The notes under the pieces are model-generated. The model saw nothing but the letters and a program-made list of their open reading frames with translations. It did not search any database and was not told the DNA's origin. From CAZGYE01 sp964530165 (GTDB lineage Bacteria > Planctomycetota > Planctomycetia > Planctomycetales > Planctomycetaceae), in NCBI GenBank assembly GCA_964530165.1, contig CAZGYE010000076.1, positions 1-19,099 on the forward strand: a DNA stretch of 19,099 nt, read 5' to 3'. Made by a program: the position numbers and the translations under genes. Below, in pieces: positions 5,796 through 13,938 of the stretch. Position 1 is the first letter of the stretch; every line of letters starts with the position of its first letter.

Positions 5796-8636
5796 TCAGT
5801 CGTCGACGCGCAGGACGTGCTCGGAGTGGGCCGGCGCTTCCTGCTGGTGCAGATCAAGCTTGTCCAAGTGTGGCTTCGATAGGATTAGTTCCGGCTGCGC
5901 CGCGTCGGCCGAGGTAGGGCCCGGGCTGGGTGCCGTGCTTTCGATCAGGCGCCCGAGCGGACCGGCGAGCAACGCGGGCAGGAAGATGATGTCGGCCAAC
6001 AACGCCGTTCCGATCAACGCGGCCATCAAAAATCCGAAGCGGCTGATCAACAGCAGATCGGCAGAGGAGAGCACCGCCAAACCGATGCCGACGGCTGCAC
6101 TGGTTTGCCACATGGCCGGTCCGCAATGCCCCAACGCCTGCGAGACGGCTTCAGAGCGCGTCTTGCCCTGGGCGATGCTGATGCGGAACCAGGTCAGCAA
6201 GTGCAGCGTCCCGTCGACTGCAATTCCCAATGCGACCGACGCGGTGATCATCGTGCCAATGTCGACCCGCCAGCCGCTCCAGGAAATCAGCCCGAAGATC
6301 ACTCCGATCGGCATCAGGTTGGGCAGCATCGCGATCAGGCCGGCTGCCGGATTCCTCAGCAGAACCATCATCACGACCGCAATGACGCCGAACGCCAGAC
6401 CGAAACTGCGGATCAAACTCTCCAACACCGCCTGCTGCGTCCGCAGGAAGATGGGCACCATGCCGGTCACGACGTGGCCGGCCCCGGCGTGCATTTTCAA
6501 TTCCGACTGGGCGATCTGGTCCAGGTCCCGGGTGAGATCGCCGTAATTCCTATCACTCATAATGGCGACTTGCGCCGTGATCCGCCACAACTCGTCGCCG
6601 GCTTTCGACAGACGTTGATCGCCGTCTTTATAAAGGTCGGCCGGTTGGGAAGCCACCCGCAAAAACCGGTGCGATTCGGAGCCTTCCTGCTTCACTTTGC
6701 GTTCGGTCTCGAACGCTTGCTTGTTGTAGCGCAGCCGGCGGAATCCGGTTGCTTGTTTGGGAGGCGTCCGGAGCTTCTGGAAATCGGCCAATGACATCGT
6801 CCCGCTGATTTCCGGGTGTTGGCGCATTTTGTCCTGAATGCGGCGGACGACTTCCATCCGTTCGAAAAAGTTGATTTCATCTTGGGCGTCTTGATCGAAG
6901 CGGACGATTGTGTCGACCGGAATGATGCCGGCCAGGTTTTCTTCCAGGAACTTGTAGTCCTGCACCACGCGCGAGTGGTCGGGAAAGTAGCGGATAACTT
7001 TTGTTTCGGTGCGGAAGTACCGCAGTCCGTACGTGCAGACCGCAAACAACAGCAAGCACGATACGGTGACGCGCGTGCTGAACCGTGATAAGAAGCCGCC
7101 CAGCTTCTGCCACCCGGTTCGGTCAACTTCAGACTTGCTGGGCCGCTGCGCCGGCCAGAACTGCAACAGGGCCGGCAGGCAAAACAGCACGACCAGAAGT
7201 GAAATCAAACACCCGACGGCCGCGTACAAACCGAAGTCACGAACCGGCGCCAGCGTGCTGGTCGTGAGGGAAACCAAACCGATGGCGGTGGTGATGCTGG
7301 CCAGAGCGCAGGGTACTTTGGCCATCTCGAAAGCTTTGACAACGGCCGTCTGCATGTCGTCGTAAGCGGCGTGTTTCCAGTAGTTGGCCACGTGAATCGC
7401 CGCGGACATCGTCAGCACCAACAGCAGCGTCGGCATGACGACCAGCACCATGTTCATGCTGCCGCCGGTGGCGGGAACGAGGGCCACCGAAATCAGCATC
7501 GTGAAAAAGGAGACGACGAGCACCAGCAACGCCAATCGAACGCTGCGCAACATCACAAACGCCAACACCACCGACACCAGGCACGAGAACAGGATCGACG
7601 AACGTTTGTGCAACGCGGTGAACGAGGCGCCGCGATTCCACGCCGCTTTCTTCACTTCCTCGTTGAGTTGATGTCCGGCGACCGGCCGGCCGGCCATACG
7701 AAGCGTGTTCGCGTCGATGCCGACTTCCGCCGCCGCCTGACGAATCGCCCGGAACGCTTCGCGCCGGTCAGCCGTTCCCGCCTCGGACAAAGTGACCGAG
7801 ACGGCCGCCGGTGCGCCGGGCGCGAAGAAGCAGTCTTCGACCAGCCGTTCCGCACCGGACGCAGCCGCGGTGGAGCGGCTGGTCAACGAGAGCGCCAAAC
7901 GCCGGAACTGCTCCAACTTTTCGCCGTCGCCGTGCATGGCCGGCCAGCTCACCTGAAAGTCGTGCGCGCGCCACAGCTCGTCCAGAATCGCCTGGATGTC
8001 GACGGCGTCTTCTCCGTCCGTGTCCGTGTCGGATTCGTCGGGCTGGTCGCCCTCGCCAGTCGTGTCTTCAGCCGGTCCGAAGGGCTCCGCAGCCGGTTCG
8101 TCGATGACAAGCTCAATGCCGAGCTTCGACTTGGCCAGCTTCACGAGAGATCGTTTTGTTCTCTTTTCGCTGCGTTTTCCGGCCTCGGTGAGCTTCACCT
8201 TGAGCTTGCCCGTGCCGATGAGAACACCTTCCAGCCGCCGAAGCGCCTCCTGCGGATCGACGTCGTATTTGACCATCCGCCGCAGCACGTCCTGTGGCGT
8301 ACTGGTATGCTCGACGAATTTGACTCCGTTCCTCCGGATCCCATCTTCGCCCACGGCGCCTTCCAGCCTCTCCGCAAACCGCACAAGCCGCGGGTCGTTG
8401 AGCGAGCTGTCGTCCCACGAAACCAGGATGCGGTTCTCCACGGGAAACTGGTCGCGATACCACCTCAGCACGACGGCTGACGGGTCGTCGGCGGGCAGCC
8501 AATTCTCAACGTCGTTTTTTAGCTCAATCTGCTTGAGCGACCAGCACGCCAGCGGCATGACGAAAACCATGGCCAGTAGGACCCACAAGGCCCTGCCATG
8601 ACCCCACCGATCGCGCTTCTCAAAAAAATGCGTCAT
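5796..8636 (-). CDS. MMPL/RND-superfamily exporter (HAE3-like)
   Basis: 946 residues from ATG 8636, which has AGAGGTG at 8-base spacing; an in-frame TTG 33 bases upstream lacks such a site. The layout is the duplicated RND plan: one membrane segment near residue 20, a large extracytoplasmic loop to about 360, five segments to about 510, another single segment near 540, a second loop, then five segments to about 910. Single-chain inner-membrane permeases of this kind export lipids or hydrophobic compounds by proton-motive force. The second half has the conserved Asp/His signature in ALGIAVDGTLHLLTWFR. In the first half the matching segment is LLVLTMSAAIHVANYW, which keeps the His but lacks the Asp. 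A highly acidic insert lies in the first loop near residues 180-215. No adaptor or outer-membrane partner is adjacent. Substrate unknown. Confidence 0.88.
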   Translation of the reverse strand: MTHFFEKRDRWGHGRALWVLLAMVFVMPLACWSLKQIELKNDVENWLPADDPSAVVLRWYRDQFPVENRILVSWDDSSLNDPRLVRFAERLEGAVGEDGIRRNGVKFVEHTSTPQDVLRRMVKYDVDPQEALRRLEGVLIGTGKLKVKLTEAGKRSEKRTKRSLVKLAKSKLGIELVIDEPAAEPFGPAEDTTGEGDQPDESDTDTDGEDAVDIQAILDELWRAHDFQVSWPAMHGDGEKLEQFRRLALSLTSRSTAAASGAERLVEDCFFAPGAPAAVSVTLSEAGTADRREAFRAIRQAAAEVGIDANTLRMAGRPVAGHQLNEEVKKAAWNRGASFTALHKRSSILFSCLVSVVLAFVMLRSVRLALLVLVVSFFTMLISVALVPATGGSMNMVLVVMPTLLLVLTMSAAIHVANYWKHAAYDDMQTAVVKAFEMAKVPCALASITTAIGLVSLTTSTLAPVRDFGLYAAVGCLISLLVVLFCLPALLQFWPAQRPSKSEVDRTGWQKLGGFLSRFSTRVTVSCLLLFAVCTYGLRYFRTETKVIRYFPDHSRVVQDYKFLEENLAGIIPVDTIVRFDQDAQDEINFFERMEVVRRIQDKMRQHPEISGTMSLADFQKLRTPPKQATGFRRLRYNKQAFETERKVKQEGSESHRFLRVASQPADLYKDGDQRLSKAGDELWRITAQVAIMSDRNYGDLTRDLDQIAQSELKMHAGAGHVVTGMVPIFLRTQQAVLESLIRSFGLAFGVIAVVMMVLLRNPAAGLIAMLPNLMPIGVIFGLISWSGWRVDIGTMITASVALGIAVDGTLHLLTWFRISIAQGKTRSEAVSQALGHCGPAMWQTSAAVGIGLAVLSSADLLLISRFGFLMAALIGTALLADIIFLPALLAGPLGRLIESTAPSPGPTSADAAQPELILSKPHLDKLDLHQQEAPAHSEHVLRVDD

Positions 8637-8988
8637 TCGCGATTCACCTCTTCGACTACATCGGCGCAATCATGGCCCGGAATTGTTCAACGGCTGCTTT
8701 CGGGGGCGGTGGTCTCGAACATTCCGGCCGACGCGCCCGTTGCGACGATTCTTCCGGTTCCTCGGGTCCGGCCTTCCTTGCGGATCGGGCTGTTTTGCGT
8801 CCCATCCCTTACCACGAGGCGCGTGATTGTAGCAATTCGGGGCGATTTGGCGATAGAAGCGTCCAACCCAAACCGACGGCTTGCCGTCGCCGCAGTGATG
8901 CGTACCGTGACCTGCGACGATGAATCGTCTGCTTGGGGCTCTGTGAATCATCCGCACCAACAACCGGACACTAGTTGTTGCCGGAAGC
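8637..8988. other. Gene-free region between cysC and the RND exporter gene
   Basis: These 352 bases hold the ribosome site of the exporter gene (8645-8651) and a weak hairpin after cysC. The open frames crossing it are rich in Arg, Pro, Gly and Asn and look like chance frames in GC-rich DNA. I see no repeat family, RNA gene or convincing promoter. Confidence 0.4.
8958..8980 (-). terminator. Weak hairpin downstream of cysC
   Basis: CAACAAC (8958-8964) pairs with GTTGTTG (8974-8980) across a 9-base loop, starting 8 bases past the cysC stop. The stem is AT-leaning and no T run follows on the minus strand, so terminator activity is doubtful. Confidence 0.2.
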
Positions 8989-9600
8989 CTACGGGTCCAG
9001 ATAGCCGTGGCTGTCGAGATACGCGACCACTTCCTCGGCCAGTTCCTTGATCCCTTTGGTGTTCGAATCGAGTATCAGCTCTGGATTCTGCGGTGCTTCG
9101 TAAGGATCGTCGATGCCGGTGAATCCCTTGATCTCACCGGCACGGGCCTTCTGGTACAGACCTTTGGGATCGCGGGCCTCGCAGGTTTCCAGCGAAGCGT
9201 CCACCAGGATCTCGATAAACTCGCCGTCCTCCAGCAGCGAGCGGACCGCGTCGCGATCGGCCCGATAGGGCGAAATAAAGGCCGTCAACGTCAGGAAGCC
9301 CGCGTCACAGAACAGTTTCGAAACCTCGCCGATGCGGCGAATGTTCTCCGCCCGGTCTTCGGCCGAGAAGCCCAGGTTCTTGTTCAGGCCATGACGGATG
9401 TTATCCCCGTCCAGTACACACGTGTGCTTGCCCCGAGAGTGCAACAGATGGTCGACCGTATTGGCAATCGTACTCTTGCCGCAGGCGCTCAGACCTGTGA
9501 ACCACAGTACAGACCCTTTGTGCCCGTTGAGCTGGCATCTCTCGGCCTTAGAAACCTGATGCGCGTGCCAGGTAATGTTGGTGGCTTTCTGGTCGGCCAT
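8989..9600 (-). CDS. cysC: Adenylyl-sulfate kinase (APS kinase)
   Basis: 203 residues, the normal length for a stand-alone APS kinase. It phosphorylates adenylyl sulfate with ATP to give PAPS in the cytoplasm, feeding sulfate assimilation or sulfotransferases. The P-loop is GLSACGKST at residues 36-44, with Ala where most family members have Gly. DGDNIRHGLN at 64-73, FISPYRADRD at 108-117 (Ser110 matches the Ser phosphorylated in E. coli CysC) and DPKGLYQKARAGEIKGFTGIDDPYEAP complete the set. The ATG has CAGGAG 13 bases upstream. No cysN, cysD or sulfotransferase gene is in the window, so the PAPS user is unknown. Confidence 0.95.
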   Translation of the reverse strand: MADQKATNITWHAHQVSKAERCQLNGHKGSVLWFTGLSACGKSTIANTVDHLLHSRGKHTCVLDGDNIRHGLNKNLGFSAEDRAENIRRIGEVSKLFCDAGFLTLTAFISPYRADRDAVRSLLEDGEFIEILVDASLETCEARDPKGLYQKARAGEIKGFTGIDDPYEAPQNPELILDSNTKGIKELAEEVVAYLDSHGYLDP

Positions 9601-9851
9601 GTTCTTGTCTCTGCTCCTGAAAGTTTAAGCGGTTCTGCCTCAAACGCCCGGAAACCTGTGCGGAGATAGTAGGAAAACCTCCGCGCCGAGGGAAGCCTGA
9701 TTCGTAGAGCTGAGAGTCGAGGGGGTGCATCACCGCATTTGCGCATCGCGGCTGGGGTGGTACAGTGGAGCCGTAGAAAATGGGCGACGGGGCTGGTTTC
9801 AAGTTCCAGAAAGGGCATGGATGCCGTCGCGTGATCAGCTGGTTCAATCAG

Positions 9852-12149
9852 TCAGCCATTGGATTCGCGCTGCTTGAGAAGCTCATGCAACACGCGCGGC
9901 GGCGACATCGGCAGCTCATGCATGCGGACTCCGACGGCCTGATGAATGGCGCGGGCCAGCGCCGCCGGCGGCGGGACGATGGGAACTTCCCCGGCGCCGC
10001 GGACTCCGTAGGGATGCCCCGGATTGGGAACTTCGACGATAATGGTCTCGATCATGGGCACGTCGTAGCAGGTTGGAGTGCGGTAGTCGAGAAAGCTGGC
10101 GTTCTGCATCGCGCCCTGCTCATCGTAGAAGTACTCCTCGGAAAGCGCCCAGCCGATTCCCTGGGTCGCCCCGCCCTGCATCTGGCCTTCGACGTAGCTG
10201 GGATGAATTGCAGTGCCGGCGTCCTGGGCCGCCGTGTAACGCAGAATGTCCACCTTGCCGGTCTCCGGATCGACTGCGACGTCAACCAGATGAGTGGCAA
10301 ACGCGCCGCCCGGCTCGTCGTGATCGGACGAGCCGCGCCCAGTGATCGGCCCGCCGGTCGAGTTGAGCTTGGCCGCCAGTTGCTGGAACGTGAAGACGTG
10401 CTCGCCCGGGCCGATGATTCTGCCGTCTTCATAACGGATCTTGCTCTTGTCGACCTCCCAGATGACGGCCGCCCGCTCAACCATTTGCCGCTGGATATCG
10501 CGAGCCGCTTCGTAAACGGCCCAGCCGGTCGCATACGTAACGCGGCTGCCCCCGGTCACGTTGGTGTAGCCGACGCCGTCGGTATCGGCCACTGTTGGTT
10601 TGACATCCGCGGCAGTGATCCCGAGCGTCTCGGCCAACTGCATGGCGAGACTGGCCCGCGTGCCCCCGATGTCGGTCGATCCCTCGACCAGTGAGACCGT
10701 GCCGTCCTCATTCACCGACGCGGTCGCAGACGACGTCAACCCGGCGTTGAACCAGAACCCGGAGGCAACCCCGCGGCCTCGGTTGGGCCCCTCGAGCGGC
10801 GTTCTCCAGTGCTCGCTATTCTTGATCGCCTCGACCGTCTCCGACATCCCGATCCGTGAGTTGACCACGCCGTCGACCCGCCGCGTGCCTTCCTTCGCCG
10901 CGTTCTTCAAGCGGAACTTGAGCGGGTCGACATCCAACCGTTCGCAGACTTCATCGACGACCGACTCGACCGCGAAGGCCGCTTGAGTCGCGCCGGGCGC
11001 CCGATACGCTCTTGTCTCCGGTTTGTTGAGGACGACATCGTAGCCGTTGACGCGTCCGTGGGGCACATCGTAGCAGGCGAACACGGTCATGCACGCCGCA
11101 AAAATCGGCGAACCAGGGAATCCGCCGGCTTCAAAGGCGATGTACGCCTCGGCAGCGGTGATGCGGCCCTGGGCATCGGCCCCCATCTTGACGCGCATGT
11201 ACGATCCGGGTGTCGGCCCGGTCGCCTCCAGGACTTCCGAGTAGCTCATCACGAATTTGACCGGCCGGCCTGTCTTCTTCGACAACAACGCTGCTACCGG
11301 AGACAGATAGACGACGATCTTGCCGCCGAAACCGCCGCCGATCTCCATCGGCACCACTTTGATCCGCGAGACCGGCTCCTGCAACAGGCCCGACAATTGG
11401 TCCCGAACGACGAACGCCCCCTGCGTGCTGGTCCACACGGTGATGCGCCCATCGGCGTTCCACAGCGCCGTGGCGGTGTGCGGCTCGATGTAACCCTGGT
11501 GGACGGGAGACGTCGTGAACTCCCGCTCGACGACGACCTGCGCCGCGGCAAATCCGTCGGCCACGTCTCCTTTTTCGTGATAATAGTGGCCGGCAACGTT
11601 CGTTGGCTTGTCGCTGGCTGTGTCGCTTGCCGCGGCAAACTCTTTCGTCCGCAAACCTTCGTGCAGAATCGGCGCGTCATCCTGCATCGCCTGGCGGACA
11701 TCCAGGACGGCCGGCAGAACCTCATACTCGACCTCGATCAAGTCGGCGGCTTCTCGGGCAATGTGCACGTTGTCAGCAGCCACAGCGGCGACCGCATGCC
11801 CCTTGTACAGGACCTTGTCGCCAGCCAGGATGTTGTGGCTCAGGTCGCGTAAATTGAAAAACCCCTCGCCCAGGTCGGCGATCTTGCTTCCGATCTCGGG
11901 CATGTCGGCATGCGTGAGAACGGCATGCACGCCGGGAAGCGCTTCCGCTTTGGAAGTGTCGATCGACTTGATCTTCGCATGTGCATGCGGGCTGCGAGTG
12001 ATCGCCCCGTGCAACATCCCGCTCAGTTGGATGTCGGCGCCGTATTTGGCCCGGCCGGTGACTTTGTCGGTCCCGTCGTGCCGAATCGGCCGCGTGCCAA
12101 TCACTTTGTATTGTTTCGTTTCGGCGGTGCTTCCGTCGACGTTTGCCAT
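9852..12149 (-). CDS. Molybdenum hydroxylase large subunit (xanthine dehydrogenase family, molybdopterin-binding)
   Basis: 765 residues, the full size for this subunit. It binds the molybdopterin cofactor and hydroxylates an aromatic, purine or aldehyde substrate with water as oxygen donor. Motifs seen: QGYIEPHTATALW at 218-230, GGGFGGK at 271-277, AYRAPGATQ at 381-389, and GVRGAGE near the C-terminus with the expected catalytic base Glu721. AYRAPGATQ differs from the AYRCSFR loop of CO dehydrogenase and from the classic xanthine dehydrogenase loop, so neither CO nor xanthine can be assumed. There is no twin-arginine signal, so it is cytoplasmic. Its ATG overlaps the stop of the 2Fe-2S gene (TAATG), with AAGGAG at 7-base spacing, indicating coupled translation. 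Confidence 0.92.
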   Translation of the reverse strand: MANVDGSTAETKQYKVIGTRPIRHDGTDKVTGRAKYGADIQLSGMLHGAITRSPHAHAKIKSIDTSKAEALPGVHAVLTHADMPEIGSKIADLGEGFFNLRDLSHNILAGDKVLYKGHAVAAVAADNVHIAREAADLIEVEYEVLPAVLDVRQAMQDDAPILHEGLRTKEFAAASDTASDKPTNVAGHYYHEKGDVADGFAAAQVVVEREFTTSPVHQGYIEPHTATALWNADGRITVWTSTQGAFVVRDQLSGLLQEPVSRIKVVPMEIGGGFGGKIVVYLSPVAALLSKKTGRPVKFVMSYSEVLEATGPTPGSYMRVKMGADAQGRITAAEAYIAFEAGGFPGSPIFAACMTVFACYDVPHGRVNGYDVVLNKPETRAYRAPGATQAAFAVESVVDEVCERLDVDPLKFRLKNAAKEGTRRVDGVVNSRIGMSETVEAIKNSEHWRTPLEGPNRGRGVASGFWFNAGLTSSATASVNEDGTVSLVEGSTDIGGTRASLAMQLAETLGITAADVKPTVADTDGVGYTNVTGGSRVTYATGWAVYEAARDIQRQMVERAAVIWEVDKSKIRYEDGRIIGPGEHVFTFQQLAAKLNSTGGPITGRGSSDHDEPGGAFATHLVDVAVDPETGKVDILRYTAAQDAGTAIHPSYVEGQMQGGATQGIGWALSEEYFYDEQGAMQNASFLDYRTPTCYDVPMIETIIVEVPNPGHPYGVRGAGEVPIVPPPAALARAIHQAVGVRMHELPMSPPRVLHELLKQRESNG

Positions 12150-12634
12150 TAGCCCTCTCCTTGCCGTCTCTTGTCGGCCGCCAATTGGACGGCACGCACG
12201 ATTTTATCGTATCCGGTACACCGGCAGAGATTGCCGGCCAGAGAAAAACGGATGTCCTGTTCGGTCGGGTTGGCGTTTTCGTTCAACAGCGCCTTGGCCG
12301 ACATGATGAAACCGGGCGTACAAATGCCGCACTGCAACGCTGCCGTTTCCAGAAACGCGTGTTGAATCGGATCAAGCCCCTCGGCCGGGGCGACGCTTTC
12401 GATGGTTTCGATTTCGGCGCCTTCGGCCTCCACGGCCAGAACCAGACAGCTATCGACCGCTCGGCCGTTCATCAGCACGGTACAGGCGCCGCAATTGCCG
12501 TTGGAGCAACCCTCTTTGGCCCCCGTCAGATCGAACCCGTCCCGCAGGACCTCCAAAAGTGTCTGCCGAGGCTCACACAGGAACTCTTCCCGCCGGCCGT
12601 TGATGGTCGTGGCGACAACGCGTTTCTTTGCCAT
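12149..12634 (-). CDS. Molybdenum hydroxylase small subunit, 2Fe-2S protein
   Basis: 161 residues, standard for the electron-transfer subunit. The plant-ferredoxin-type cluster is bound by Cys43, 48, 51 and 63 (KEGCSNGNCGACTVLMNG). The C-terminal cluster is bound by Cys102, 105, 137 and 139 (QCGICTPGFI and NLCRCTGYDKIV). It passes electrons from the molybdenum centre to the FAD subunit. The ATG has AGGAT at 7-base spacing. Upstream, the operon is interrupted by a repeat-bounded unit of about 290 bases, so this gene depends on read-through from the FAD gene or on a promoter of its own. Confidence 0.95.
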   Translation of the reverse strand: MAKKRVVATTINGRREEFLCEPRQTLLEVLRDGFDLTGAKEGCSNGNCGACTVLMNGRAVDSCLVLAVEAEGAEIETIESVAPAEGLDPIQHAFLETAALQCGICTPGFIMSAKALLNENANPTEQDIRFSLAGNLCRCTGYDKIVRAVQLAADKRRQGEG

Positions 12635-12657
12635 GAGTGCGATCCTGGTTATTGGAA

Positions 12658-12702
12658 AATGACGAATTTGTAATGACGAATGACGAAAGAATGTCTAATG
12701 AC
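12658..12702 (+). repeat. AATGACGAA inverted repeat, left arm
   Basis: Copies of AATGACGAA, one of them overlapping, separated by TTTGT and AGAATGTCT spacers. It is the inverted partner of 12897-12948. Confidence 0.8.
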
Positions 12703-12908
12703 TATTCTCTTGTCTTATCCTTCGCTTCACAATAGTTTGCCCCAACACTTGTCCCGGCGCACACCAATTGATCGGTTAGAGAGCGGTTGACCGAGTTCTG
12801 TGGAATCTTTTTCGCAAACCGGATGATTGTCTCACCGAACGTGGCGGTTCTCTCCTCCAGATCGTAGTTTGTTTCCGTGCCAACGCTTTGTGGTTCGTCA
12901 TTAAACAT
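12702..12908 (-). CDS. Truncated four-helix-bundle protein (23S rRNA intervening-sequence family)
   Basis: 68 residues. YDLEERTATFGETIIRFAKKIPQN and LTDQLVCAGTSVGANYCEA match the N-terminal half of the four-helix-bundle family first found in 23S rRNA intervening sequences. Family members are about 120 residues, so the second half is missing: the frame ends seven residues after YCEA, right at the left repeat arm. No remnant of the missing part is visible in other frames. The ATG at 12908 is inside the right arm, and the first residues (MFNDE) are translated repeat. The family's function is unknown; related proteins bind nucleic acid, as in Avd of diversity-generating retroelements. It is probably a decayed gene, though it could still be translated. 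Confidence 0.7.
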   Translation of the reverse strand: MFNDEPQSVGTETNYDLEERTATFGETIIRFAKKIPQNSVNRSLTDQLVCAGTSVGANYCEAKDKTRE

Positions 12909-12948
12909 TCGTCATTGATTCGTCATTCGTCATTAGAAATTCGTCATT
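12897..12948 (-). repeat. AATGACGAA inverted repeat, right arm
   Basis: Five AATGACGAA-like units read on the minus strand. It contains the TGA stop of the FAD-subunit gene (12944-12946) at one end and the ATG of the truncated four-helix-bundle gene (12906-12908) near the other. Confidence 0.8.
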
Positions 12949-13825
12949 CCCCACCCTCCTCCTTCGCTCGTTCGACGGCTTTCTTGAGCACCCTTTCTGT
13001 CAGCACGCCGGTCAGGTGCAGCCGAAACTCTTTTGTACCGCGCATGTCGTCGATCGGAGTGGCAATTGCACGGGCCGCCTCGGCGGCTTTGGTGATGGTT
13101 TCGTCGCGAACTGGCTGGCCGGCCAGCAGATCGCTCGCTTGTCGGGCGAAAAGCGGCGTCGGTGCGACCGCACCGAGACCGATGCGGGCCGAGACGAAGT
13201 TCTCGCCTTTGTCATCCAGCACGACCGACGCGCCGACACCGACGACGGCGATGTCCATTTCGTTTCGCGGGATGAATCGCCGGTAGTGCGATCCACAGTG
13301 TGGCGGGCGCGGCGGAAACTTCAGTTCGACGAGCAACTCGCCAGGCTGCAGCACGTTTTGGTCTTTACCGGTGCAAAAGTCCTCGACCGGCACTTCGCGC
13401 GTCCCGGCTGGTCCGGTCATCACGCAGACCGTGCCGAGGGCGATCATCGCCGGAATGGAATCGGCCGCCGGCCCTGAGTTGCACAGATTGCCGCCGACGC
13501 TGGCCCGGTTTTGAATCTGAATGCCGCCGATGATGCGAGCCGCGTCGGAAACGGCGGAGTACCTGGAGCGAATCCGCTTATCGCCGTAAATCCGGTAACA
13601 GGGGACCGCGGCTCCCAGCCGCAAGCCGTCGGCGGAATGTTCGAGGACGTTCAGTTCGGGGATTTTCTTGACGTCGACGATCAGGTCGGCCGTCACGCGG
13701 CCGGTTCGCACGTGATCGATCAGGTCGGTCCCCCCGGCTAGAGGGAGCGTCGTTCCGTTGTTCTCAGCCAGAATTCGCACCGCCTCGTCCAACGAGACCG
13801 GGGCTTCATACTCAAAGTCGTGCAT
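12944..13825 (-). CDS. Molybdenum hydroxylase medium subunit, FAD-binding
   Basis: 293 residues from ATG 13825. The frame is open to 13942, but that extension is translated repeat DNA (GRLSSLPVSKGR-like) with no family similarity, and MHDFEYEAPVSLDEAV is the normal N-terminus. FAD motifs are LAGGTDL at 29-35 and SVGGNLCNSGPAAD at 109-122; the C-terminal CO-dehydrogenase flavoprotein domain follows. It accepts electrons from the 2Fe-2S subunit and passes them to an external acceptor. It is the first gene of the operon. The stop codon and at least the final Glu codon boundary coincide with an inserted repeat, so the original C-terminus may have differed by a few residues. There is no clear Shine-Dalgarno. 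Confidence 0.92.
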   Translation of the reverse strand: MHDFEYEAPVSLDEAVRILAENNGTTLPLAGGTDLIDHVRTGRVTADLIVDVKKIPELNVLEHSADGLRLGAAVPCYRIYGDKRIRSRYSAVSDAARIIGGIQIQNRASVGGNLCNSGPAADSIPAMIALGTVCVMTGPAGTREVPVEDFCTGKDQNVLQPGELLVELKFPPRPPHCGSHYRRFIPRNEMDIAVVGVGASVVLDDKGENFVSARIGLGAVAPTPLFARQASDLLAGQPVRDETITKAAEAARAIATPIDDMRGTKEFRLHLTGVLTERVLKKAVERAKEEGGE

Positions 13826-13848
13826 TTTCAACGATTCCGTTAGACGAG

Positions 13849-13938
13849 TGTGGGGCAGGCTTTCCAACCTGCCCTTGCTGATCGGCAGACTGAAAGGCCT
13901 CCCCTTGCTGACCGGCAGGCTGGAAAGCCTGCCCCACA
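13849..13938. repeat. GGCAGGCTGGAAAGCCTGCC palindromic repeat cluster
   Basis: The outer arms 13849-13866 and 13921-13938 are perfect 18-base inverted copies (TGTGGGGCAGGCTTTCCA). Between them are tandem units of about 30 bases beginning CCTTGCTGAYCGGCAG. The right unit is itself a palindrome, GGCAGGCT-GGAA-AGCCTGCC. The cluster lies 24 bases upstream of the FAD-subunit start, so it is inside the 5' leader or promoter region of the operon and could fold in the transcript. Confidence 0.75.

Larger units (their letters stand above)
12658..12948. mobile_element. Inverted-repeat-bounded unit carrying a truncated four-helix-bundle gene
   Basis: The left arm 12658-12702 and right arm 12897-12948 are inverted copies built from AATGACGAA units. 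The outer 30 bases (12658-12687 against 12919-12948) match at 29 positions; further in, the alignment continues with an 8-9-base gap. The arms enclose a 3'-truncated four-helix-bundle gene. There is no transposase and no visible target duplication, so any mobility would be non-autonomous. It sits between two genes of one operon. The right arm supplies the TGA stop of the FAD subunit, and the left arm stops 24 bases before the 2Fe-2S start codon, sparing its ribosome site. The symmetry is seen directly; mobility is inferred. Confidence 0.6.

Noticed and set aside
5377..6546. 389-codon plus-strand frame over the toxin-antitoxin pair and the RND gene end
   Set aside because: It crosses two well-supported minus-strand genes and has no recognisable family features.
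7371..8480. 369-codon plus-strand frame inside the RND gene
   Set aside because: Arg/His/Gln-rich antisense frame, typical of GC-rich DNA; the opposite strand encodes clear membrane segments.
8670..8963. 97-codon minus-strand frame between cysC and the RND gene
   Set aside because: Composition dominated by Arg, Asn, Gly and Pro, with no ribosome site and no motif; probably chance.
12658..12948. CRISPR-like array, because of repeated AATGACGAA units
   Set aside because: Units are about 9 bases, degenerate, adjacent and inverted on the two sides. There are no uniform spacers and no cas gene.
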